A DNA stretch of 11,834 bases from DATDCV01 sp036524155 (GTDB taxonomy: Bacteria > Verrucomicrobiota > Verrucomicrobiia > Limisphaerales > UBA8199), in contig DATDCV010000192.1 in the NCBI GenBank assembly GCA_036524155.1, positions 1 to 11,834 on the forward strand. The letters run 5' to 3'. Both the position numbers and the translations under genes were made by a program. Each line of letters opens with the position of its first letter. Positions within the stretch are counted from its first letter, which is position 1. The notes under the pieces were generated by a model, which saw only the letters and a program-made list of their open reading frames with translations, ran no database searches and was not told where the DNA came from. Of this stretch, positions 6,804-11,834 are shown piece by piece.

Positions 6804-7169
6804 ATGAACCAAGGGGAACTAGACCCATCGTGGTGCTCAGGCCTAGTGTCTGCGGGCAATGGAGGTTCGAGAGCTGTCGTGGCCCAAAAATCCGAAACCC
6901 GAAATCCGAAAGAAGTCCAAGGGCCGCAATCCGAAGGAAAACGCAAACTGAGAATGGCACTGGATAGAGGCAAAGAAATGAAAGCGAATAGCCAGTGGCT
7001 CCTTGTTATTCCTATGCCTCCATTCCTTTGCCTTCTTTGGTTCCCCGATAAGAAACGGCTGCTCGCGCCTTCGGCCTTCGGCCTTCGGATTTCGGAATTC
7101 TTTCGGATTTCGGATTTCGGATTTCGGATTTCGTTCGAGCTCCCCGCCGCAGACCCCCGCCATCGATGA
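6804..7169 (+). CDS. Doubtful open frame running through a repeat element
   Basis: A 121-codon frame starting at an ATG behind a good Shine-Dalgarno and ending in a TGA that overlaps the dsrM ATG (ATGA). Its middle and end are simply translated repeat sequence (KSETRNPKEV..., ...RISEFFRISDFGFRIS), so it has low complexity and no recognisable domain. Only the first 28 or so residues (MNQGELDPSWCSGLVSAGNG...) come from outside the repeat, and they match nothing I know. The frame may be accidental, or it may be a leader that couples translation of dsrM to dsrC. Most likely it is not a functional protein. Confidence 0.2.
   Translation: MNQGELDPSWCSGLVSAGNGGSRAVVAQKSETRNPKEVQGPQSEGKRKLRMALDRGKEMKANSQWLLVIPMPPFLCLLWFPDKKRLLAPSAFGLRISEFFRISDFGFRISFELPAADPRHR
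6889..7134. repeat. Composite palindromic repeat element between dsrC and dsrM
   Basis: The left arm (6889-6936) carries GAAATCC-type heptamers. The right arm (7069-7134) carries their reverse complements, beginning with three CCTTCGG units (7068-7087). A 15-bp perfect stem pairs 6900-6914 with 7098-7112. The roughly 130-base centre is unrelated unique-looking sequence. The arms share the GAAATCCGAAAGAAG unit with the dsrA-dsrB element, so both belong to one family. Apart from the doubtful frame at 6804-7169, the 369-base stretch between dsrC and dsrM holds nothing else that I can see. Confidence 0.8.
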
Positions 7170-7885
7170 CCGCGCTGACCGCCATTTTCTACGTGTCCAC
7201 CGCCATCTTCCTGGCCGGCATGGGGTGGCGCTTGTTCACGTGGTTGCGTACGCCAGTGCCGCTGAAGATTGTGCTGACCCCGGGGCCGGTTACTACCGGT
7301 GGAGTCTTCCGCCGGTTGGCGGGGGAGGCATTGCTGTTCCGCAGTCTCTACCGGTCGGACCGCGGGCTTTGGCTGGCCGCCTGGTCGTTTCACGTTTCGG
7401 TGGTGCTGCTGGCGACCGGGCATGTTGCCGGGCTGGTCATCCCGGGTTTTGTACAGGCTTTGTTTGGACTTACCGGAGCCGAGTTTCATCGATGGGCGCA
7501 GGTCACCGGCGGCGCGTTTGGCATCCTGGCGGCCGGGTCTTTGATCTATCTGTTGTTGCGGCGGGTGGCAGCGGAACGGGTACGTTACCTTTCGACGTAT
7601 AGCGATTATTTTGCCCTGGGGCTGCTCCTGATGTTGGTCGGCAGCGGGAACCACATGCGCTTCCTGGGCGGTTTGGAGCTGGAGCAAGCGCGTGAGTTTG
7701 TGTCAGGTTTGCTGCGATTCCAGCCGGCGCCGGCGCCGGATGATCCGACATTTGCCGCCCACCTGCTGCTGGTCTGTGCGCTGCTGGTTTACCTTCCATT
7801 CAGCAAGTTGGTCCACTTGGGAGGGCTGGTCCTCAGCCCCCCGCTCAACCAACGAAACAACCCGCGGGAGAAACGCTACGCGTGA
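7166..7885 (+). CDS. dsrM: DsrM, membrane cytochrome b subunit of the DsrMK complex
   Basis: A 239-residue integral membrane protein of the DsrM/NarI-like cytochrome b group, near the length I recall for short DsrM forms (about 245). About five hydrophobic segments can be seen (roughly 5-26, 68-92, 111-131, 147-160, 197-217). Candidate haem b ligands are His76 (SFHVS) and His86 (GHVAG) in the second segment, His163 (GNHMRF), His199 and His217 (KLVHLGG). The cytoplasmic tail PPLNQRNNPRE resembles the family ending. In known systems DsrM passes electrons between the quinone pool and DsrK for reduction of DsrC trisulfide. The start ATG overlaps the stop of a doubtful upstream frame as ATGA and has no good ribosome binding site of its own. 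dsrK follows after 166 bases, interrupted by a repeat. Confidence 0.88.
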   Translation: MTALTAIFYVSTAIFLAGMGWRLFTWLRTPVPLKIVLTPGPVTTGGVFRRLAGEALLFRSLYRSDRGLWLAAWSFHVSVVLLATGHVAGLVIPGFVQALFGLTGAEFHRWAQVTGGAFGILAAGSLIYLLLRRVAAERVRYLSTYSDYFALGLLLMLVGSGNHMRFLGGLELEQAREFVSGLLRFQPAPAPDDPTFAAHLLLVCALLVYLPFSKLVHLGGLVLSPPLNQRNNPREKRYA

Positions 7886-7948
7886 AACCTAAAGGAATTA
7901 GCCGCGAAAAGGGGCCTAGCGCACAGCCCGGCAAGGCCGCAACCGAAA

Positions 7949-8025
7949 TGGTAGGGACGCGTTCCACCGCGTCCGTCGAATGGCTTGGAGAAAAGAATGG
8001 GACGCGGTGGAACGCGTCCCTACCA
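7949..8025. repeat. 26-bp perfect inverted repeat between dsrM and dsrK
   Basis: Bases 7949-7974 and 8000-8025 are exact reverse complements separated by 25 bases. The arm contains GTAGGGACGCGTTCC. The arms would form a very stable hairpin in RNA. I recall near-identical motifs as dispersed repeats in Verrucomicrobiota. It differs in sequence from the heptamer elements. Confidence 0.9.
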
Positions 8026-8051
8026 GGATTCCTCCACGGATTTCTTTCCCC

Positions 8052-9443
8052 ATGACTCCTCCCCGCCTCACCCCAGGCGCTTCCGCCGGCCAGCGTTGCC
8101 ACCGCGCGAAAAAGGAGTTGCTTGCCCCTTTGGGTTTGCCTGCGGAGCTGCCGCCGGACTGGCAGGCGGCGGCGTTGCGCAAGCTTGAGGAACTACTGCG
8201 CGGGCGACGTTCGTTGCGGCTTTTCCTCGACGTTTGCGTTCGTTGCGGCGCGTGCGCGGATCAATGCCAATTCTTTCTGGGCACTGGCGATCCGAATAAC
8301 ATGCCCGTGGCGCGTGCCGAGTTGCTGCGGAAAGTTTACCGGTGCCATTTCACAGCGGCCGGACGGCTGGGCGGACGGCTGGCCGCCGCGGAGGACCTGA
8401 GCGAGCCCGTGCTGCAGGAATGGTACACTTACTTTTACCAATGCTCGGAATGCCGCCGTTGCGCGGTGTTTTGTCCGTTCGGCATCGACACCGCAGAGCT
8501 GACGGCCGCGGCGCGCGAGGTCATGGCCTCCATTGGCGTTGCCACCAAGTATGTCACCGAGGTGATCAAGAAGGCCCACGAGATTGGCAACAACCTCGGG
8601 ATCCCCGAAGCCGCCTGGCGCGATAGCTGCCAGTTCCTGGAACAGGAAATGAAGGAGCAGACCGGCGCCGACATCCGCATCCCGGTCAACGAGGCAGGCG
8701 CCGAAGTGCTGCTGGTGCCCCCCTCCGCGGATCTCTTTGCCAACCCCGATACGATGATCGGCTACGCGAAGCTGTTCCACGCCGCTGGTGTCAGTTGGAC
8801 CACCAGCACCTACGCAAGCGAGGCCGGCAATTTTGGCTTGTTCCTGAATTATGACCAGCTTCAAAAAGTGAACAAGCGCCTGGTCGATTCCGCCCGGCAG
8901 CTAAAAGTTAGGCGCCTCGTTATCGGCGAGTGCGGCCACGCCTGGCGCGCGGCCCAGGCGTTCACCGACACGTTGAACGGCCCGCTCGATTTCCTCGAGT
9001 CGCCGCGGCCGGAGCATATTTGCGAGTTTGCCCTGCGGCTCATCCGGCGAGGGGCCATCCGGATCGACCGCTCGGCGAACGACGGCCTGGCCGTGACCTA
9101 CCACGACCCGTGCAACCTGGCACGCGCCGGCGGCCTGACCGAGGAGCCGAGGGAAATACTTCGGCAAGTTGCGATCGGCTTCCGTGAAATGCACCCGGAC
9201 ACGACGCGTGAACGCACCTTTTGCTGCGGGGCAGGCGGAGGAATGCTGGCCGATGAATTGATGGATGTGCGCATGAAAGGAGCCCGACCGAGAGTGGAAG
9301 CGTTCCAGGCCAGCGGGGCGAACTTTCTCGCCACGCCCTGCGCGATCTGCAAGGCTCAACTGCAGGCCGCGTTTGCCCACTACAAAGTGGAGGCGGAGGT
9401 CGGCGGCGTGATGGACCTCCTCGGGCAAGCGATCCGAATATGA
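8052..9443 (+). CDS. dsrK: DsrK, HdrD-like iron-sulfur subunit of the DsrMK complex
   Basis: A 463-residue protein of the HdrD/DsrK family that reduces the DsrC trisulfide at the inner face of the membrane. Two [4Fe-4S] sites are complete: Cys62-x2-Cys65-x2-Cys68-x3-Cys72 and Cys131-x2-Cys134-x2-Cys137-x3-Cys141. The C-terminal half has a full CCG-type motif for a non-cubane cluster as in heterodisulfide reductase: Cys354 (HDPCN), Cys391-Cys392 (CCGAGGG) and Cys430-x2-Cys433. An additional Cys294 lies in GECGH. The frame is open back to 7980, but the extra 24 residues are translation of the inverted repeat (for example DAVERVPTR), so the ATG at 8052 is preferred. It follows dsrM. No dsrJ, dsrO or dsrP is present in the window, so this is the minimal MK form unless those genes lie elsewhere. 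Confidence 0.92.
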   Translation: MTPPRLTPGASAGQRCHRAKKELLAPLGLPAELPPDWQAAALRKLEELLRGRRSLRLFLDVCVRCGACADQCQFFLGTGDPNNMPVARAELLRKVYRCHFTAAGRLGGRLAAAEDLSEPVLQEWYTYFYQCSECRRCAVFCPFGIDTAELTAAAREVMASIGVATKYVTEVIKKAHEIGNNLGIPEAAWRDSCQFLEQEMKEQTGADIRIPVNEAGAEVLLVPPSADLFANPDTMIGYAKLFHAAGVSWTTSTYASEAGNFGLFLNYDQLQKVNKRLVDSARQLKVRRLVIGECGHAWRAAQAFTDTLNGPLDFLESPRPEHICEFALRLIRRGAIRIDRSANDGLAVTYHDPCNLARAGGLTEEPREILRQVAIGFREMHPDTTRERTFCCGAGGGMLADELMDVRMKGARPRVEAFQASGANFLATPCAICKAQLQAAFAHYKVEAEVGGVMDLLGQAIRI

Positions 9444-9524
9444 GCTTCGGCTACGCGAGATGAAACCGGGGCGGTCGCCGAACTATTTCGAGTCACAACA
9501 AATTCAGGTCAGAGATTCACCAGT

Positions 9525-9710
9525 ATGTATGTCGTAGTCATCGAGGAGCAAAAGTGCAAAGTCTGCGGGGAGTGTGTAAGCATTTGCCCGGTCGAAATTT
9601 ATAAGCGCGAGGGCGACCGGATCGTTGTCGGCAATACCGACGAATGCAGCGGATGCCAGAGCTGTATTTCCGTGTGCGAGAGCCAGGCGATAACCCTCAG
9701 TGAACTTTGA
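9525..9710 (+). CDS. Small 2[4Fe-4S] ferredoxin
   Basis: A 61-residue ferredoxin with two complete cluster motifs: Cys11-x2-Cys14-x2-Cys17-x3-Cys21 followed by Pro, and Cys41-x2-Cys44-x2-Cys47-x3-Cys51. It is cytoplasmic, with no signal peptide or membrane segment, so it is not DsrO, which is larger and exported. It lies 81 bases after dsrK on the same strand and is probably the last gene of the dsr unit. It may donate electrons to DsrAB or exchange them with DsrMK (inference). The second motif lacks the usual proline after its last cysteine (CES instead of CPx). Confidence 0.9.
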   Translation: MYVVVIEEQKCKVCGECVSICPVEIYKREGDRIVVGNTDECSGCQSCISVCESQAITLSEL

Positions 9711-9851
9711 CTGTTTCAATCGGGAACCTCGACGTTTCTCTAGCGGGGCGTCGGGCCTGGAAACTGGCCCGGAGTCGCCGCCGGCGCGCTGACTTCAGGC
9801 CGGATTCAGTTCACTGGGGGTTCAGGCTGCAGAACCCGGGCAGAAGGGCTA

Positions 9852-9879
9852 TTGACATTTTACGAAAGAAAAATATATC
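9852..9879 (+). promoter_or_regulatory. Promoter of the ROK regulator gene
   Basis: TTGACA (9852-9857, perfect -35 consensus), a 16-base spacer and TATATC (9874-9879) lie 18 bases before the ATG at 9898. The expected transcript start near 9886 leaves a leader of only about 12 bases. The rest of the 187-base gap after the ferredoxin (9711-9897) shows no other clear element, so the regulator appears to be transcribed separately from dsr. Confidence 0.6.
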
Positions 9880-9897
9880 GTCCAAACCAAGTGAGCT

Positions 9898-11136
9898 ATG
9901 CTGACTGAGAACAAGCTCCAAAGCCGCGGCGCGCGGCCTGCAAAACGTTTCAAGATCAAACGTGACACGATCGCCAACCAGCAGGCGGATCTGCTGCTGC
10001 GGGTGCGCGCCAAGGAAGGCCTGTCCCGGGTCGACCTGGCGAGAATTCTCAATTTGGCGCCATCGACAGTGGGGATCTATGTCGATCATCTGGTCGAGGA
10101 AGGATTTCTCTTCGAGGGCAAAGCGGCGGAACGCGATTTTGGCCGGCCGCCGACGATCCTGGCGTTGAATCCGCGAGGCGGACGGTTTATCGGCGTCGAT
10201 TTCGAAGCGCGCAACATAATGGCGACCGCCGTCGACTTTTCGCAGCGGCCGCTGCGGCAGTTTCACGATACGATCGCCGCGGCTGAGCCGGTGGACAAGA
10301 TCCTGGGGAAGATTGAGCACGCGATTGAAACGGTGATGGCCGGGGACGATCGGAAGGTGCTGGCGATCGGGATTGGCGTGCCGGGCTTGATCGATCCAGC
10401 CAAAGGGGTGGCGCTGAGTTACAAGCACATCAAAGGCTGGGAGAACGTTCCGTTGGTGAGCCGCCTGAGCGAGCGGTTTGGCGTGCCGGTATTTGTCGAA
10501 AACACGATTCGCACGATGGCGCTGGCGGAGCTTTGGTTTGGCCAGGGCCGGGGTCTGCGCAACCTGATTTGTGTGGGAATGCGCAGCGGCCTGGGCGCGG
10601 GCATCATCATTGACGGCCAGGTCTACCATGGCGCCGACAACCGTGCGGGTGAAATTGGCGATTGGCCTTGCGCGCTGCCGGGTGACGGCGGGGTTGGCCG
10701 GTCTGCTTCCGGCCCCGCTTATTTGCGGCTCGAGGAAATCGCGTCGCTCCAGTCTCTGCGGGACCGCCTGGCGGCCACCTCCGGGTCCAGAGGGGGCGCG
10801 CCCGGGGCACGTTCGGCCGAGGCCCCCGTGGAGGCGTTGCTGCAGGCCGCGCGGGCGGGAGACGCCGTGGTGCTGGGGTTCCTGGATCGGGTAGCCGGGG
10901 CCTTCGGCCTCGTGCTCAACCAACTGCACTGCAGTTTTAACCCGGAGAAGATCATTTTGGCGGGGGCGCTGACTGATTTCCAGGAGGTGTTCTTCAAGCG
11001 CCTGGAACAGAGCCTCAGAGTTTTTGCTCCCCCGTCCGGGCCGCCCTTGGTTGTGAATTCGCATCTGGGCGCCTTCAACGGCGCGCTGGGCGCCGCGGCC
11101 CTGGCTGTGCACGAGTGGAAACCCGTGCCTGCTTGA
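9898..11136 (+). CDS. ROK-family transcriptional regulator
   Basis: A 412-residue protein with an N-terminal winged helix-turn-helix (about 25-85; recognition region LARILNLAPSTVGIYVDHLVEEG, and FGRPP in the wing) and a C-terminal ROK sugar-kinase-like domain (about 95-405). ROK regulators such as NagC and Mlc bind DNA and sense sugars or sugar phosphates. Kinase hallmarks are degraded. The usual NDAN catalytic motif reads NTIR (202-205). The GExGH motif reads GEIGD (251-255). The CxCGxxGCxE zinc site is missing, replaced by a glycine-rich stretch. It should therefore be a ligand-sensing regulator, not an enzyme. It has its own promoter and is followed by a transaldolase 55 bases downstream. 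Likely targets are its neighbours, either the transaldolase or the divergent suy/dsr genes (inference). An insertion around 295-310 (SGSRGGAPGARSAEAP) looks like a flexible loop. Confidence 0.88.
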   Translation: MLTENKLQSRGARPAKRFKIKRDTIANQQADLLLRVRAKEGLSRVDLARILNLAPSTVGIYVDHLVEEGFLFEGKAAERDFGRPPTILALNPRGGRFIGVDFEARNIMATAVDFSQRPLRQFHDTIAAAEPVDKILGKIEHAIETVMAGDDRKVLAIGIGVPGLIDPAKGVALSYKHIKGWENVPLVSRLSERFGVPVFVENTIRTMALAELWFGQGRGLRNLICVGMRSGLGAGIIIDGQVYHGADNRAGEIGDWPCALPGDGGVGRSASGPAYLRLEEIASLQSLRDRLAATSGSRGGAPGARSAEAPVEALLQAARAGDAVVLGFLDRVAGAFGLVLNQLHCSFNPEKIILAGALTDFQEVFFKRLEQSLRVFAPPSGPPLVVNSHLGAFNGALGAAALAVHEWKPVPA

Positions 11137-11191
11137 TCCCCTTTCTTCCGCCAACTATCAAGCATGTGCAAATCTGCAAGCTGATTCTCCT

Positions 11192-11584
11192 ATGAAACTA
11201 TTCATCGATACCGCCGAGGTCGCCCAGGTCCGCGAGGCCTGGAGCTGGGGCATCATTGACGGCGTGACTACCAACCCGTCGCACGTCGCCAAATCCGGCC
11301 GCAAACCAAGCGAGGTCTACCGGGAGATCTGCGATATCGTGAACGGGCCGGTCAGCCTGGAAACGGTTGCTTTGGACGCCGAAGGCATCGTGAAGGAAGG
11401 GGTGGCGCTGGCCAAAATTCACCAGAACGTGGTGATCAAAGTTCCCGTGATCAAGGAGGGCCTTAAGGCGGTCAAGATCCTGTCACGACGGCCACGATCG
11501 TCGCGATCGTCTGCGCCATCGCGGCGCACACGTGCTCGAGCGCGGGGGGCGTCCCGGCCGGCACCATCGCGGCGAGCCGGGTGA
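11192..11584 (+). CDS. Transaldolase (FSA/TalC type), 5' part only, broken at a sequence junction
   Basis: Residues 1-97 are a clear small class I transaldolase/fructose-6-phosphate aldolase: MKLFIDTA at the start, VTTNPS (25-30), and IKVPV with Lys83 as the expected Schiff-base lysine, followed by EGLKAVKIL. The family normally continues for about 215-220 residues, but after about base 11484 the frame turns into arginine- and serine-rich nonsense up to a stop at 11584. That tail is the antisense of an amidotransferase gene on the other strand. The gene is thus truncated by a join rather than by a simple frameshift. If intact, the enzyme would interconvert sugar phosphates in the pentose phosphate pathway. 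An FSA-like transaldolase also cleaves sulfofructose in the sulfoquinovose transaldolase pathway, which is of interest beside suyAB. It lies 55 bases after the ROK gene and may be co-transcribed with it. Confidence 0.75.
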   Translation: MKLFIDTAEVAQVREAWSWGIIDGVTTNPSHVAKSGRKPSEVYREICDIVNGPVSLETVALDAEGIVKEGVALAKIHQNVVIKVPVIKEGLKAVKILSRRPRSSRSSAPSRRTRARARGASRPAPSRRAG

Positions 11585-11834
11585 GGAGCACGTACAGGCA
11601 GCGCTCGCTGTCGGTGTCACCGCGGATCGCGTAGCGGAGCGGCCGATCGATCTCGGCCTCCAGGGCGGCGCGCACCCGGTCGTGCTTCTCGTACCGGGCG
11701 ACGGTGCCATTGTGCGCGAAGAGCCATGGCCCGTGCACGAACGGATGCGTGTTCAGCTCCGTGACCGGCCCGACGCTCGCGTCCCGGACGTGCGCCACCA
11801 CGACGCCCGAGCAGAGCGCGTGCGCAGCGTCCGC
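11472..11834 (-). CDS. Class II glutamine amidotransferase fragment, truncated at both ends
   Basis: A 120-residue fragment running in from the right edge (the N-terminus with the catalytic Cys2 lies outside the window). Family marks: VAHVRDASVG, NTHPF, AHNGTV and GDTDSERC, matching the glutamine-binding segments of class II (Ntn-type) amidotransferases of the YafJ/EgtC-like group. It stops in VAVVTGS at a TGA that lies in transaldolase sequence (11472-11474), so its natural C-terminus, expected to be more than 100 residues further on, is missing. Three counted lines here (11521-11700) give about 76% GC against about 61% in three lines of the transaldolase (11221-11340, 11401-11460), and codon third positions are almost all G or C. 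It probably comes from a different replicon or organism through a chimeric join. Do not use it as pathway context. Confidence 0.75.
   Translation of the reverse strand, partial: ADAAHALCSGVVVAHVRDASVGPVTELNTHPFVHGPWLFAHNGTVARYEKHDRVRAALEAEIDRPLRYAIRGDTDSERCLYVLLTRLAAMVPAGTPPALEHVCAAMAQTIATIVAVVTGS

Noticed and set aside
5250..7134. Short repeats that might suggest a CRISPR array
   Set aside because: The units are 7-base tandem heptamers in palindromic arms without unique spacers of constant length, and no cas gene is present.
6725..7687. 320-codon minus-strand frame spanning the repeat element and dsrM
   Set aside because: It mixes antisense dsrM and translated heptamer repeats (NPKSEIR-like) and has no domain or conserved start.
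7980..8051. Longer DsrK start at 7980
   Set aside because: The added residues are translation of the right arm and flank of the 26-bp inverted repeat. The ATG at 8052 begins the unique coding sequence.
9811..11154. 447-codon minus-strand open frame over the ROK gene
   Set aside because: It lacks any domain, and the plus-strand ROK protein with its promoter and helix-turn-helix explains the region.

Overview
The window carries a sulfur-metabolism locus from a bacterium of about 60% GC, probably a Verrucomicrobiota member of the Limisphaerales/Pedosphaera type. That taxon is an inference from intergenic heptamer (GAAATCC/GGATTTC) palindromes, a 'GTAGGGACGCGTTCC' inverted repeat and a four-helix-bundle gene, which I recall as common in that group. 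No marker gene confirms it. I see no tRNA, rRNA, CRISPR array or transposase.

Layout. On the minus strand, read leftward from about 3630: a two-subunit UxaA-superfamily lyase that best fits (2R)-sulfolactate sulfo-lyase (suyA, suyB, joined by an ATGA overlap), then a tandemly duplicated four-helix-bundle protein flanked by inverted 22-nt repeats, then a LarA-type nickel-dependent 2-hydroxyacid racemase. Diverging from a 191-bp intergenic region on the plus strand: dsrA (with an unusual N-terminal CxxC/CxxC extension), dsrB, dsrC, dsrM, dsrK and a small 2[4Fe-4S] ferredoxin. Three of the gaps in this dsr run (dsrA-dsrB, dsrC-dsrM, dsrM-dsrK) hold palindromic repeat elements. After the ferredoxin come a ROK-family regulator with its own promoter and the 5' part of an FSA/TalC-type transaldolase.

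How the genes could work together. SuyAB would release sulfite and pyruvate from (R)-sulfolactate. The LarA homologue could interconvert sulfolactate enantiomers. DsrAB would reduce the sulfite onto DsrC as a trisulfide, and the membrane DsrMK pair would return DsrC to its reduced form using quinol electrons, making sulfite a respiratory electron acceptor. The ROK regulator and transaldolase could link this to sugar or sulfosugar (sulfoquinovose) breakdown. The gene identities are well supported. The integrated sulfonate-respiration pathway is inference.

Caution at the right edge. At about 11,484 the transaldolase stops matching its family in mid-gene. The sequence continues as a minus-strand class II glutamine amidotransferase fragment of clearly higher GC (about 76% against 61% in hand-counted stretches). 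This looks like a chimeric assembly join or a recombination breakpoint, so the last ~350 bases should not be assumed to belong to the same genome.
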